A stretch of 64,000 bases of DNA from Bacteroides ovatus (GTDB lineage Bacteria > Bacteroidota > Bacteroidia > Bacteroidales > Bacteroidaceae), in the NCBI RefSeq assembly GCF_001314995.1, contig NZ_CP012938.1, forward strand, positions 5,270,001 through 5,334,000, read 5' to 3'. Positions 18,026 through 27,830 of this stretch are shown here, piece after piece (within the stretch, counting starts at the first letter, position 1; every line of letters starts with the position of its first letter). The notes beneath the pieces are model-generated. The model saw only the letters and a program-made list of their open reading frames with translations. It had not been told where the DNA came from and ran no database searches. Made by a program: the position numbers and the translations under genes.

Positions 18026-18589
18026 ATGATAGAAGATATTAAAAAAGCCTGTCAGGTGATGAATGAAGGAGGAGTGATCCTTTATCCCACCGATACCGTA
18101 TGGGGTATAGGCTGTGATGCGACTAATGAAGAGGCTGTACGCCGCGTGTATGAGATTAAGAAGCGCGCTGACAGCAAGGCTATGCTGGTCTTGGTAGACT
18201 CTCCGGTTAAAGTAGATTTTTATGTACAGGATGTGCCTGATGTTGCATGGGATTTGATTGAAGTTGCCGACAAGCCGTTGACGATTATTTATTCCGGAGC
18301 ACGTAACTTAGCATCGAATTTGCTGGCCGAGGATGGTAGTGTAGGGATTCGGGTGACGAATGAAGATTTTTCCAGACGACTCTGTCAGCAGTTCCGTAAA
18401 GCAATCGTTTCTACTTCGGCTAATGTCAGCGGGCAGCCGGGTGCGGCTAATTTTAGCGAAATCAGTGATGAAATCAAATCGGCGGTAGATTATATCGTTG
18501 GCTTTCGCCAGGACGATATGAGCCGGCCGAGACCCTCAAGTATTATTAAGTTGGAAAAAGGTGGAGTGATAAAGATAATTCGCGAATAA
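18026..18589 (+). CDS. L-threonylcarbamoyladenylate synthase (TsaC/YrdC/YwlC)
   Basis: 187 residues from the ATG at 18026. The YrdC core is plain: 'GGVILYPTDTVWGIGCDA', 'IKKRADSKAMLVLV', 'VGIRVTNEDFSRRL', 'IVSTSANVSGQPGAANF', and 'SRPRPSSIIKL'. It makes threonylcarbamoyl-AMP from threonine, bicarbonate and ATP for the t6A37 modification of tRNAs reading ANN codons, in the cytoplasm. It has the short single-domain form without the Sua5 C-terminal domain. The next gene starts immediately after its stop, so they are co-transcribed. Confidence 0.93.
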   Translation: MIEDIKKACQVMNEGGVILYPTDTVWGIGCDATNEEAVRRVYEIKKRADSKAMLVLVDSPVKVDFYVQDVPDVAWDLIEVADKPLTIIYSGARNLASNLLAEDGSVGIRVTNEDFSRRLCQQFRKAIVSTSANVSGQPGAANFSEISDEIKSAVDYIVGFRQDDMSRPRPSSIIKLEKGGVIKIIRE

Positions 18590-20383
18590 ATGAAGGGAGA
18601 AAAACTTAGTTTATTACAGCGTTGCATCAAATGGCGGGAAGCGAATATAAAGGAGAAGCAATTTATTCTGATATTAAGTTTCCTGGTCGGAATTTTCACA
18701 GCGTTTGCCGCATTAATATTGAAATTCTTTATCCATCAGATACAGAATTTCCTAACTGATAATTTTAATGCAACGGAAGCTAACTACCTGTATTTGGTAT
18801 ATCCGGTAGTCGGGATTTTTCTTGCAGGTTGGTTTGTTCGTAATATTGTAAAGGATGACATCAGCCATGGAGTCACCAAAATTCTATATGCTATTTCCCG
18901 TAGACAGGGACGTATCAAGCGACATAATATCTGGTCCTCTACCATTGCCAGTGCGATCACCATCGGGTTTGGTGGATCGGTTGGAGCAGAGGCGCCGATT
19001 GTACTGACAGGTTCGGCAATCGGTTCCAATTTAGGGAGTGTATTCAAGATGGAGCACCGCACGCTGATGTTGCTCGTCGGCTGTGGCGCGGCAGGTGCGA
19101 TTGCCGGCATTTTTAAAGCTCCGATTGCGGGATTGGTATTTACATTGGAAGTTTTGATGATCGACCTGACCATGTCCTCTTTACTTCCCCTGCTGATTTC
19201 TGCCGTGACAGCGGCAACCGTTTCATATATAATCACCGGTACGGAGGCTATGTTTAAGTTTCATCTGGATCAGGCATTCGAACTGGAGCGTATTCCTTTT
19301 GTTATTTTACTGGGAATTTTTTGCGGACTGATTTCATTGTACTTTACGCGTGCCATGAATTCGGTGGAAGGTGTCTTTGGTAAACTCAACAACCCTTATA
19401 AGAAACTGGCTTTCGGTGGTGTGATGTTGAGTATATTGATCTTCCTTTTCCCGCCTCTTTATGGTGAAGGATATGATACCATTAATCTTTTGCTGAATGG
19501 AACGTCTGCGGCAGAGTGGGATACGGTCATGAACAATTCTATGTTTTATGGCTATGGCAATTTGCTGCTGGTTTATCTGATGCTGATTATTCTGCTGAAG
19601 GTCTTTGCTTCCAGTGCAACGAATGGTGGCGGTGGTTGTGGTGGTATCTTTGCGCCTTCGCTTTATTTGGGATGTATCGCCGGGTTTGTCTTTTCTCATT
19701 TTAGCAATGACTTTGCTTTCTCCGCTTATTTGCCGGAAAAGAATTTTGCATTGATGGGGATGGCGGGAGTGATGAGTGGCGTTATGCATGCTCCGTTGAC
19801 AGGGGTGTTCCTGATCGCCGAATTGACAGGGGGATATGACTTATTTCTTCCGTTGATGATTGTATCTGTAAGTTCATATCTGACCATTATAGCTTTCGAA
19901 CCTCATAGTATCTATTCGATGCGTTTAGCTAAGAAGGGACAGTTGCTTACACACCATAAGGATAAAGCCGTGTTGACGTTGATGAAGATGGAGAATGTGG
20001 TGGAGAAAGATTTCGTTGTCGTACATCCGGAAATGGATTTGGGCGAATTAGTGAAAGCAATTGCTGCTTCCCATCGAAATGTCTTCCCGGTGACAGATAA
20101 AAAAACAGGTGAATTGTTAGGTATTGTACTTCTTGACGACATTCGTAACATCATGTTCCGGCAAGAACTTTATCACCGTTTCACTGTTAATAAATTAATG
20201 ACATCTGCCCCTGCCAAGATATTTGATACGGATGGAATGGAACAGGTGATGCAGACGTTTGATGATACGAAAGCCTGGAATCTTCCGGTAGTGGATGAAG
20301 AAGGGCGATATCAGGGATTTGTTTCTAAATCGAAGATATTTAATTCATACCGGCAAGTATTGGTACATTTCTCTGAAGACTAA
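18590..20383 (+). CDS. ClC-family chloride transporter with C-terminal CBS pair
   Basis: 597 residues. About ten membrane segments lie within residues 20-430, followed by two CBS domains (about 455-590). ClC selectivity loops are present: 'GGSVGAEAPIVLTGSAIGS' and 'GGGGCGGIFAPSLYLG'. The glutamate in 'GAEAP' sits at the gating-Glu position of CLC-ec1, which suggests a proton/chloride antiporter rather than a passive channel. CBS domains usually bind adenine nucleotides and regulate transport. It starts directly at the stop of the tsaC-like gene. Ion specificity beyond the ClC family is inferred. Confidence 0.9.
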   Translation: MKGEKLSLLQRCIKWREANIKEKQFILILSFLVGIFTAFAALILKFFIHQIQNFLTDNFNATEANYLYLVYPVVGIFLAGWFVRNIVKDDISHGVTKILYAISRRQGRIKRHNIWSSTIASAITIGFGGSVGAEAPIVLTGSAIGSNLGSVFKMEHRTLMLLVGCGAAGAIAGIFKAPIAGLVFTLEVLMIDLTMSSLLPLLISAVTAATVSYIITGTEAMFKFHLDQAFELERIPFVILLGIFCGLISLYFTRAMNSVEGVFGKLNNPYKKLAFGGVMLSILIFLFPPLYGEGYDTINLLLNGTSAAEWDTVMNNSMFYGYGNLLLVYLMLIILLKVFASSATNGGGGCGGIFAPSLYLGCIAGFVFSHFSNDFAFSAYLPEKNFALMGMAGVMSGVMHAPLTGVFLIAELTGGYDLFLPLMIVSVSSYLTIIAFEPHSIYSMRLAKKGQLLTHHKDKAVLTLMKMENVVEKDFVVVHPEMDLGELVKAIAASHRNVFPVTDKKTGELLGIVLLDDIRNIMFRQELYHRFTVNKLMTSAPAKIFDTDGMEQVMQTFDDTKAWNLPVVDEEGRYQGFVSKSKIFNSYRQVLVHFSED

Positions 20384-20454
20384 CTGACAATCGGCAAGAT
20401 GCCGGAGCCGGGTTTATGCAGATAACAGGTTGCTATGCAGATTATAAGACGATT

Positions 20455-21426
20455 ATGAAAAAAGAAGATTTAAGAATAGTATATATGGGGACTCCCGATT
20501 TTGCGGTAGAGGCCCTGCGTCAATTAGTAGAAGGCGGTTATAATGTAGTGGGTGTGATTACAATGCCCGATAAGCCTGCCGGACGCGGACATAAGATCCA
20601 GTATTCTCCTGTAAAGCAATATGCGCTTGAACAAAATTTACCGTTACTTCAACCGGAAAGGTTAAAAGATGAGGTTTTTGTAGAAGCATTGCGTGAATGG
20701 AAGGCGGACTTGCAGATTGTAGTTGCTTTTCGTATGTTGCCGGAAGTGGTATGGAATATGCCACGACTGGGTACGTTCAATCTTCATGCTTCTTTGCTTC
20801 CTCAATACCGTGGAGCTGCCCCCATTAATTGGGCGGTTATCAATGGTGATACGGAAACTGGAATTACTACTTTCTTTTTGAAACACGAGATAGACACCGG
20901 AGAAGTCATTCAGCAAGTACATGTACCTATTGCAGATACGGATAATGTGGAAGTGGTACATGATAAGTTGATGGTACTGGGAGGAAAACTGGTTCTTGAA
21001 ACGGTAGACGCTATATTGAATGGAACGGTAAAACCGATTCCTCAAGAAGAAATGGCGGTTGTCGGTGAACTTCGTCCTGCTCCGAAGATCTTTAAAGAAA
21101 CCTGTCGGATTGACTGGAATCAGCCGGTGAAGAAGATATATGATTTTATCCGTGGATTATCACCTTATCCTGCTGCTTGGAGTGAACTGATTACTTCTGA
21201 AGAAGGAGCAGCAGTGGTCGTGAAGATATTTGAAAGCGAGAAGATTTATGAATCACATCAATTAGCTACAGGAACAATTGTGACCGATGGAAAGAAATTC
21301 ATGAAAGTAGCTGTACCGGATGGATTTGTATCTATTCTTTCTTTACAGCTTCCCGGTAAAAAACGTCTGAAAATAGATGAATTGCTTCGTGGATATCACC
21401 TGGAAGATGGTTGTCTGATGAAGTAA
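20455..21426 (+). CDS. fmt: Methionyl-tRNA formyltransferase
   Basis: 323 residues from the ATG at 20455; an upstream in-frame ATG would add 13 residues that do not match the family. 'RIVYMGTPDFAVEAL', 'GVITMPDKPAGRGHKI', the formyl-folate site 'FNLHASLLPQYRGAAPINWA' and 'GDTETGITTFFLKHEIDTGE' identify Fmt, with a C-terminal OB-like domain (about 205-320, 'ICRGLSPYPAAW'-type segment). It formylates initiator Met-tRNA. It stands alone here rather than beside def. Confidence 0.95.
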   Translation: MKKEDLRIVYMGTPDFAVEALRQLVEGGYNVVGVITMPDKPAGRGHKIQYSPVKQYALEQNLPLLQPERLKDEVFVEALREWKADLQIVVAFRMLPEVVWNMPRLGTFNLHASLLPQYRGAAPINWAVINGDTETGITTFFLKHEIDTGEVIQQVHVPIADTDNVEVVHDKLMVLGGKLVLETVDAILNGTVKPIPQEEMAVVGELRPAPKIFKETCRIDWNQPVKKIYDFIRGLSPYPAAWSELITSEEGAAVVVKIFESEKIYESHQLATGTIVTDGKKFMKVAVPDGFVSILSLQLPGKKRLKIDELLRGYHLEDGCLMK

Positions 21427-21524
21427 TTAATCGGATGAGCAGATTAAAACGAGCAAGCCATTAGATTATAAATAGAATAAAGCGTCCCGAATAAGAGACG
21501 GCTAGAACCTAAAATAAAAGAATT

Positions 21525-22175
21525 ATGAAACCGATTATCGCTCCTTCCATTCTTTCTGCCGATTTTGGATATTTGGCAAAGGATATTGAAATGGTAAACC
21601 GCAGTGAAGCGGAGTGGGTACATATTGATATTATGGACGGAGTATTTGTTCCGAACATATCATTTGGCTTTCCGGTACTGAAATATGTGGCGAAGTTAAG
21701 CCAGAAACCGCTGGATGTGCATTTGATGATTGTGAATCCGGAAAAGTTTATTCCGGAGGTAAAAGCGTTGGGCGCCCATACGATGAATGTGCATTATGAA
21801 GCTTGCCCGCATTTGCATCGGGTGATTCAACAAATCAGAGAAGCTGGGATGCAGCCTGCTGTAACTATCAATCCAGCCACTCCTGTAGCTCTTTTACAAG
21901 ATATTATCCGGGATGTATATATGGTGCTTATCATGAGCGTGAATCCGGGATTTGGCGGACAGAAGTTTATCGAACATTCAGTAGAAAAAGTTCGTGAGCT
22001 GCGTGCCCTGATTGAACGGACAGGTTCGAAAGCGCTCATTGAAGTAGACGGTGGGGTGAATCTGGAAACAGGTGCCCGCTTGGTTGAGGCGGGAGCCGAT
22101 GCGTTAGTGGCTGGTAATGCTGTCTTTGCGGCACCCGATCCGGAGGCGATGATTCGTCAGTTGCACGAACTGTAA
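21525..22175 (+). CDS. rpe: Ribulose-phosphate 3-epimerase
   Basis: 216 residues, standard length TIM barrel. 'IIAPSILSADFGYLAKDIEM', metal-binding 'WVHIDIMDGVFVPNISFG', 'LDVHLMIVNPEKFIPEV', 'MSVNPGFGGQKFI' and 'IEVDGGVNLETGARLVEAGADALVAGNAVF' blocks are all present. It interconverts ribulose-5-phosphate and xylulose-5-phosphate in the cytoplasm. The 98 bases before it hold no clear promoter or gene. Confidence 0.96.
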   Translation: MKPIIAPSILSADFGYLAKDIEMVNRSEAEWVHIDIMDGVFVPNISFGFPVLKYVAKLSQKPLDVHLMIVNPEKFIPEVKALGAHTMNVHYEACPHLHRVIQQIREAGMQPAVTINPATPVALLQDIIRDVYMVLIMSVNPGFGGQKFIEHSVEKVRELRALIERTGSKALIEVDGGVNLETGARLVEAGADALVAGNAVFAAPDPEAMIRQLHEL

Positions 22176-22183
22176 CTCATCTG

Positions 22184-24277
22184 TTGAGTACTTTTTACAT
22201 CCATCGATATCCCTATATACGCCTGATTATCCCTTGGATAACAGGCGTTTTTTGTGGAGATCATTTTTTTGACCGTTCATGGGAACCTTTTTGGAGTGTT
22301 CTAGCCTTTGGACTTTGTATTGCTTTATTGTTTGTTCTTTATTTCCTGAAACGCCATTCATTGCGATGGTGCTTTGGATTAGCAGTCTCTATCCTTTGTT
22401 TTATAGGAGGATGGCTTGGAATAACTTGGCAATTACAACACGCTGTCTACTCTTTTCCGGAAGAAGAAACAGTGTATCGGGTTTTAATAACGGATGCACC
22501 TCAAGCGAAAGAACATACCTACCTCTGCCAGACATTATTAAAGGAACGTCGTGATACTGCCGGCACATATCCGATAGAACGTGCTGTAATTCTTTATCTA
22601 CAGCAAGATTCGGTCGTTACCCGGTTGAAAAGTGGAGATGAACTGCTGATTTCTGCCCGTATTTCTCCCCCTCTCAACAATCGGAACTTTGATGAATTTG
22701 ATTATGCCCGCTTCCTGATGCGGAAAGGAATCAGTGGAACAGGATATGTTGCATCCGGGAAATGGACAAAACAGGACGGGATGAATAACCTTGATCTCAA
22801 AAGTATAGCCAGCTCTTGCCGAAGAAGGATGATTTCACTTTATCAGAAACTGGGATTTTCCGGTGATGAACTGGCTGTACTTTCAGCACTGACCATAGGA
22901 GACAAAACGGAATTAAGTGATTCGGTTCGTGAGAGTTATTCGGTGGCCGGTGCAAGTCATATTCTAGCTCTATCCGGTTTGCATATCGGGCTTTTATATA
23001 CACTGCTCTTTTTCATACTGAAACCTATTGCCCGAAGAGGAAATATAGGTAGAGCTATACGTTCTGTTCTTCTTCTTATCCTATTATGGGCTTTTGCCTT
23101 TTTCACAGGACTTTCTCCTTCGGTAGTACGCTCGGTCAGTATGTTTTCAATTTTAGCAATGGCAGATATGGTTGGTCGCCAACCGCTATCTCTAAATACA
23201 TTGGCGGCAGCTGCATGGTTGATGCTATTCTGTAATCCGGCATGGTTGTTTGATGTTGGTTTCCAGCTCTCTTTCCTTGCTGTTGCTTCCATCCTATTGA
23301 TTCAAAAACCAATCTATCACCTGATTACGGTGAAAGGTAGAATAGGAAAATATATTTGGGGACTGATGAGTGTGTCTGTTGCTGCACAAATAGGAACGGC
23401 TCCGCTTGTTATGTTTTATTTTTCCCGGTTCTCTGTACATTTTCTATTGACGAACTTGGTTGTTATTCCTTTCATTACGATTATCCTGTATGCTGCTGTC
23501 ATTATGCTTCTTCTGACTCCTCTTTCGTGGCTTCAGATCGTAGTGGCCGAAGGTGTTAAGAAACTATTGGAAGGACTTAACTTCTTCGTCCGATGGGTGG
23601 AACAGCTTCCTTACGCTTCTATAGATGGAATCTGGCTTTATCAGTCAGAAATATTGGGTATCTATATCGTTGGCTTTTTGTTAACCTATTATTTCATGAA
23701 CCGTCGATACCGGAATTTATTGATTTGTCTTTTTTCTATCTTATTACTGGGGACTTATCATTCAACATTATATTGGCTAGATCGTCCCCGGACAAGCCTG
23801 GTCTTTTATAACGTGCGCGGTTGCCCTGCAGTACATTGCATTGAGAGCGATGGACGTTCCTGGATAAACTATGTAGATACTATCTCCAATGAAAAACGTC
23901 TGAAGCGCATGGCTGCTAACTATTGGAAGCATCATCATCTTCTGCCTCCCAAAGAAATAACTGCCGATTGCCGGTATATGGAACTTAATCGTCAGCAGCA
24001 GATTATATCCTATCATGGCTGTCATATTTGTGTAATAAATGATAACCATTGGCGGAACAAAACCACCGTTTCTCCGTTATATATTCAGTATCTTTACTTA
24101 TGCAAAGGATATGACGGACATCTGGAAGAGCTCACCCGAATCTTTTCTTTCTCTTACGTCATATTGGACGCATCTCTCTCGGAATACCGCAGACACCTCC
24201 TTGAAAGCGAATGCAAGCAATCCGGTCTGCGGTTTATCTCGCTATCCGACGAAGGTTCTGTCCGCTTTTTGCTCTAA
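22184..24277 (+). CDS. ComEC/Rec2-family DNA-uptake membrane protein, TTG start
   Basis: 697 residues if it begins at the TTG at 22184; no in-frame ATG exists until about codon 178, far inside conserved sequence, so a non-ATG start is required. The N-terminal DUF4131 region with several membrane segments is followed by the competence core ('LSALTIGDKTELSDSVRESY', 'GASHILALSGLHIGLLYTLL', 'TGLSPSVVRSVSMFSI', 'LSLNTLAAAAWLMLF', 'DVGFQLSFLAVASILL'). ComEC forms the inner-membrane channel for single-stranded DNA. The C-terminal ~170 residues are not a recognisable metallo-beta-lactamase domain. The start is 8 bases after the rpe stop, so the two are probably co-transcribed. Confidence 0.88.
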   Translation: MSTFYIHRYPYIRLIIPWITGVFCGDHFFDRSWEPFWSVLAFGLCIALLFVLYFLKRHSLRWCFGLAVSILCFIGGWLGITWQLQHAVYSFPEEETVYRVLITDAPQAKEHTYLCQTLLKERRDTAGTYPIERAVILYLQQDSVVTRLKSGDELLISARISPPLNNRNFDEFDYARFLMRKGISGTGYVASGKWTKQDGMNNLDLKSIASSCRRRMISLYQKLGFSGDELAVLSALTIGDKTELSDSVRESYSVAGASHILALSGLHIGLLYTLLFFILKPIARRGNIGRAIRSVLLLILLWAFAFFTGLSPSVVRSVSMFSILAMADMVGRQPLSLNTLAAAAWLMLFCNPAWLFDVGFQLSFLAVASILLIQKPIYHLITVKGRIGKYIWGLMSVSVAAQIGTAPLVMFYFSRFSVHFLLTNLVVIPFITIILYAAVIMLLLTPLSWLQIVVAEGVKKLLEGLNFFVRWVEQLPYASIDGIWLYQSEILGIYIVGFLLTYYFMNRRYRNLLICLFSILLLGTYHSTLYWLDRPRTSLVFYNVRGCPAVHCIESDGRSWINYVDTISNEKRLKRMAANYWKHHHLLPPKEITADCRYMELNRQQQIISYHGCHICVINDNHWRNKTTVSPLYIQYLYLCKGYDGHLEELTRIFSFSYVILDASLSEYRRHLLESECKQSGLRFISLSDEGSVRFLL

Positions 24278-24293
24278 GTACAAAGATTTATCG

Positions 24294-24301
24294 TACATTT
24301 G
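24294..24301 (+). promoter_or_regulatory. Promoter of the nrnA-like gene
   Basis: TACATTTG, an exact TAnnTTTG box, with TTTG 22 bases upstream (24268-24271) inside the end of comEC. It predicts a short leader before the ATG at 24324. Confidence 0.65.
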
Positions 24302-24323
24302 CACCTTGATAAAGTATAAGAGT

Positions 24324-25361
24324 ATGTTGACGAAAGTAATTGAACAAGCCAAAATAGACCATTTTACTAAATGGTTTGAACGAGCTGACAAAATAGTAAT
24401 TGTATCTCATGTTTCTCCTGACGGCGATGCTATCGGTTCTTCATTGGGATTATATCATTTTTTAGATTCACAAGAGAAAACAGTAAACGTAATTGTGCCG
24501 AATGCTTTTCCCGATTTTCTGCGGTGGATGCCGGGCAGTAAGGATATCCTGTTGTATGACCGTTACAAAGACTTTGCAGATAAATTGATCGCCGAAGCAG
24601 ACGTCATCTGTTGCCTCGATTTCAATGCACTGAAGCGTATCGACGATATGGCAGATGCTGTGGCCGCTTCTCCGGCACGTAAAATAATGATCGATCATCA
24701 TTTATATCCCGAAGATTTCTGTAAGATAGTAATGTCCTATCCCAAAATATCTTCTACTTCCGAACTGATATTTCGTCTCATCTGCCGTATGGGATATTTC
24801 AGTGATATCTCTAAGGAAGGCGCAGAATGTATCTACACAGGGATGATGACAGATACCGGTGGGTTCACCTATAACTCGAACAACCGGGAGATTTATTTTA
24901 TCATTAGCGAACTCCTTTCTAAAGGAATCGATAAAGATGATATTTATCGTAAGGTGTACAACACCTATTCGGAGAGCCGTTTACGTTTGATGGGATATGT
25001 ATTATCGAACATGACTGTGTATTCGGAATCTAATTCGGCTCTAATCACCCTGACAAAAGCAGAGCAAAGCAAATTTAACTATATAAAAGGCGATAGCGAA
25101 GGCTTTGTTAATATTCCCCTTTCCATTAAAAATGTCTGTTTCTCTTGCTTCTTGAGGGAAGATACCGAGAAACCGATGATTAAAATATCCCTTCGTTCAG
25201 TAGGAACCTTCCCATGCAATCAGTTAGCTGCCGAATTCTTCCATGGAGGAGGCCACTTGAATGCTTCGGGCGGTGAATTTTTCGGAACGATGGAAGAGGC
25301 AAAAGCGGTCTTTGAGAAAGCGCTTGAGAAATATAAACCTTTACTAACAGCGAAAAGCTAA
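24324..25361 (+). CDS. DHH-family phosphoesterase, NrnA-like (oligoribonuclease / pAp phosphatase)
   Basis: 345 residues from the ATG at 24324, which follows a good promoter; the longer open frame reaches back into comEC and is not real coding. DHH motifs: 'VSHVSPDGDAIGSSLGLYHF' (DxD), 'CCLDFNALKRIDDM', 'IMIDHHLYPE' (DHH) and 'YTGMMTDTGGFTYNS'. The DHHA1 domain ends with 'FFHGGGHLNASGGEFFG' (GGGH). NrnA enzymes degrade nanoRNAs and 3'-phosphoadenosine 5'-phosphate with Mn. Family is secure, substrate preference is inferred. Confidence 0.88.
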   Translation: MLTKVIEQAKIDHFTKWFERADKIVIVSHVSPDGDAIGSSLGLYHFLDSQEKTVNVIVPNAFPDFLRWMPGSKDILLYDRYKDFADKLIAEADVICCLDFNALKRIDDMADAVAASPARKIMIDHHLYPEDFCKIVMSYPKISSTSELIFRLICRMGYFSDISKEGAECIYTGMMTDTGGFTYNSNNREIYFIISELLSKGIDKDDIYRKVYNTYSESRLRLMGYVLSNMTVYSESNSALITLTKAEQSKFNYIKGDSEGFVNIPLSIKNVCFSCFLREDTEKPMIKISLRSVGTFPCNQLAAEFFHGGGHLNASGGEFFGTMEEAKAVFEKALEKYKPLLTAKS

Positions 25362-25479
25362 AGATGGAAGGTTAAAAGTGAATATGGAAAGGTTAAAAGA
25401 TACGAACTTTCAACTTCCCCCTTTCAACTTTTAATGATTTTGAGATACATTTGTGCGGAATATAGCTAAATAACAGATA

Positions 25480-26175
25480 ATGAAGAAACTTGTATTTTTA
25501 TTTCTCTCTTTGTTAACCGCCGGAAGTCTGTTCCAGGCATGCGACAATTCGAAGACTTATGCAGAAATGCTGGAAGACGAGAAAAATGCGGTGAATAAGT
25601 TCATCAAAGATAATGATATCCGTGTCATTTCACTGGAAGAGTTTGAACGGGATACGATTACAGCTTCTAAAGAAGCGGGGAATGGATATGACGAATACGT
25701 TGCTTTCTCCAATGGCGTATATATGCAGATCGTAGATCGTGGAGGAAAAGAGGATAAGAATGGAGTTGAAGTTATTAATGAGGTAGATACTTTTGCTAAC
25801 AATAATGTCATTTGTACCCGCTATGTAGAACAGGATATGATGACAGGAGATACTACATGTTTCAATGTTCCTTTGGAAAAATGGATGGATATTTCTGAAT
25901 ATTATAAGTCTCCATTAACATTCCGTTATGTGCAAAACTCATCTACTGTTTATGGAATCGTTTTATCTGGTGATTTTGATTATGACTATTTGTGGACAGT
26001 TGCTAATGGTTATGGAACTGCAATTCCATCCGGATGGCTGATTGCTTTACCATATTTGCGTAATAATGCCCATGTACGCCTAATTGTACCTTCTAAGATG
26101 GGACATACAACTGCACAACAATATGTCAATCCTTATTTCTATGATATCCGGAAGTTCGAGAAAGCAAAAAGCTAA
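25480..26175 (+). CDS. DUF4827-like lipoprotein
   Basis: 231 residues. Lipobox 'LLTAGSLFQAC|DNSKTYAEM' marks a lipoprotein. The body ('FIKDNDIRVISLEEFERDT', 'NGVYMQIVDRGG', 'VLSGDFDYDYLWTVANGYGTAIPSGWLIALPYLR', 'VRLIVPSKMGHTTAQQ') resembles the Bacteroidetes DUF4827 family and has an FKBP-like flavour at its C-terminus, but I see no proof of peptidyl-prolyl isomerase activity. It lies between the NrnA-like gene and glmM, with TACATTTG (25446-25453) as a promoter. Confidence 0.7.
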   Translation: MKKLVFLFLSLLTAGSLFQACDNSKTYAEMLEDEKNAVNKFIKDNDIRVISLEEFERDTITASKEAGNGYDEYVAFSNGVYMQIVDRGGKEDKNGVEVINEVDTFANNNVICTRYVEQDMMTGDTTCFNVPLEKWMDISEYYKSPLTFRYVQNSSTVYGIVLSGDFDYDYLWTVANGYGTAIPSGWLIALPYLRNNAHVRLIVPSKMGHTTAQQYVNPYFYDIRKFEKAKS

Positions 26176-26217
26176 AGCACTAACATTAGATAAATCAAAT
26201 CTTTAACTAAAGAACCT

Positions 26218-27606
26218 ATGACTCTAATCAAATCTATCTCTGGAATCCGCGGAACTATTGGCGGAGGAGCGGGAGAAGGACTGAACCCGCTTGACATTGT
26301 AAAATTCACCTCGGCTTATGCTACTTTGATTCGTAGAACCTGCAAGGCAAAGAGTAATAAGATTGTTGTGGGACGTGATGCCCGCATTTCCGGTGAAATG
26401 GTAAAAAACGTAGTAGTCGGCACATTGATGGGAATGGGCTGGGATGTAGTAGACATTGATCTTGCTTCTACCCCGACCACAGAACTTGCTGTAACAATGG
26501 AAGGCGCCTGTGGCGGTATTATCCTGACAGCTTCTCATAACCCGAAACAGTGGAACGCACTAAAATTGCTGAATGAACATGGTGAATTTCTGAATGCAGC
26601 CGAAGGCAACGAAGTACTTCGTATTTCTGAAGCTGAAGAATTTGACTATGCCGATGTCGACCATCTGGGATCTTACCGCAAAGACCTGACTTATAATCAG
26701 AAACATATCGACAGTGTATTGGCTCTTGACCTGGTAGATGTAGAAGCTATCAAAAAAGCTGATTTCCGGGTAGCTATTGACTGTGTAAACTCGGTAGGCG
26801 GTATCATTCTTCCCGAACTTCTTGAACGTTTAGGTGTGAAACATGTAGAGAAACTCTACTGTGAACCTACCGGAAACTTCCAGCACAACCCCGAACCGCT
26901 TGAAAAGAACCTCGGTGACATCATGAACTTAATGAAAGGTGGAAAGGCCGATGTAGCTTTTGTTGTAGACCCCGATGTTGACCGTCTGGCAATGATCTGC
27001 GAGAATGGCGTAATGTACGGTGAAGAATATACACTGGTTACTGTTGCCGACTATGTACTGAAACATACCCCCGGTAACACTGTTTCTAATTTGAGCTCTA
27101 CTCGTGCTTTGCGTGATGTAACTCGCAAGTATGGAATGGAATACAGCGCTTCTGCCGTAGGCGAAGTAAATGTTGTAACGAAGATGAAAGCAACCAATGC
27201 CGTTATCGGCGGTGAGGGAAATGGTGGAGTAATTTATCCTGCTAGTCACTACGGACGTGATGCATTGGTAGGCATCGCATTATTCCTTAGCCATCTGGCT
27301 CACGAAGGAAAAAAGGTTAGCGAGCTCCGTGCTACTTATCCTCCTTACTTCATTGCTAAAAACCGTGTAGACTTGACTCCGGAAATCGATGTAGATGCTA
27401 TCCTTGCCAAAGTGAAGGAAATCTATAAGAACGAAGAAATCAACGATATCGACGGTGTGAAAATAGACTTTGCCGACAAATGGGTGCATTTGCGCAAGAG
27501 TAATACAGAACCGATCATCCGTGTGTATAGTGAAGCTTCTACTATGGAAGCTGCCGAGGAAATCGGTCAGAAGATAATGGATGTGATTAATGAATTAGCA
27601 AAATAA
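26218..27606 (+). CDS. glmM: Phosphoglucosamine mutase
   Basis: 462 residues. Active-site phosphoserine loop 'ILTASHNPKQWNALK', metal loop 'FVVDPDVDRLAMI', sugar loop 'GGEGNGGVIYP' and phosphate loop 'LRKSNTEPIIRVYSEA' are all present. It converts glucosamine-6-phosphate to glucosamine-1-phosphate for UDP-GlcNAc. The GEGNGG sugar loop supports the amino-sugar mutase over phosphoglucomutase. A strong terminator follows. Confidence 0.9.
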   Translation: MTLIKSISGIRGTIGGGAGEGLNPLDIVKFTSAYATLIRRTCKAKSNKIVVGRDARISGEMVKNVVVGTLMGMGWDVVDIDLASTPTTELAVTMEGACGGIILTASHNPKQWNALKLLNEHGEFLNAAEGNEVLRISEAEEFDYADVDHLGSYRKDLTYNQKHIDSVLALDLVDVEAIKKADFRVAIDCVNSVGGIILPELLERLGVKHVEKLYCEPTGNFQHNPEPLEKNLGDIMNLMKGGKADVAFVVDPDVDRLAMICENGVMYGEEYTLVTVADYVLKHTPGNTVSNLSSTRALRDVTRKYGMEYSASAVGEVNVVTKMKATNAVIGGEGNGGVIYPASHYGRDALVGIALFLSHLAHEGKKVSELRATYPPYFIAKNRVDLTPEIDVDAILAKVKEIYKNEEINDIDGVKIDFADKWVHLRKSNTEPIIRVYSEASTMEAAEEIGQKIMDVINELAK

Positions 27607-27641
27607 TATCCTGTAAAATAGGATTTTATTTATAACATTTG

Positions 27642-27700
27642 AGTCTCGTATATCATAAAGATAACTGAATAAGTTGTCTCATTGATATACGAGACTTTTT
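27642..27700 (+). terminator. Terminator after glmM
   Basis: 13-bp perfect stem (27642-27654 with 27684-27696) and a T-run of five directly after. Confidence 0.88.
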
Positions 27701-27730
27701 ATTAGGATGATATCCACTGAATAATGATAG

Positions 27731-27808
27731 TTACTCTTCTCCTTGAGTATTAACAATAAAGTTTCTTTTGATTAAGTCTAAACTTCCTTTCGTCCAATAG
27801 TAAACTTC
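27731..27808 (+). repeat. Left arm of a MITE-like inverted repeat split by IS66
   Basis: The core 27746-27808 aligns without gaps for about 60 bases to the reverse complement of 30471-30530 (roughly 75% identity, including an 18-base block at 27768-27785 against 30493-30510 with one mismatch). With the IS removed the arms would stand about 170 bases apart. No coding frame spans it. Confidence 0.6.
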
Positions 27809-27830
27809 TCTTTTGTTATTTACAAACTTA

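Noticed and set aside
24039..24323. N-terminal extension of the NrnA-like gene overlapping comEC
   Set aside because: The extension has no family similarity, and a good promoter and ATG lie at 24294-24324.
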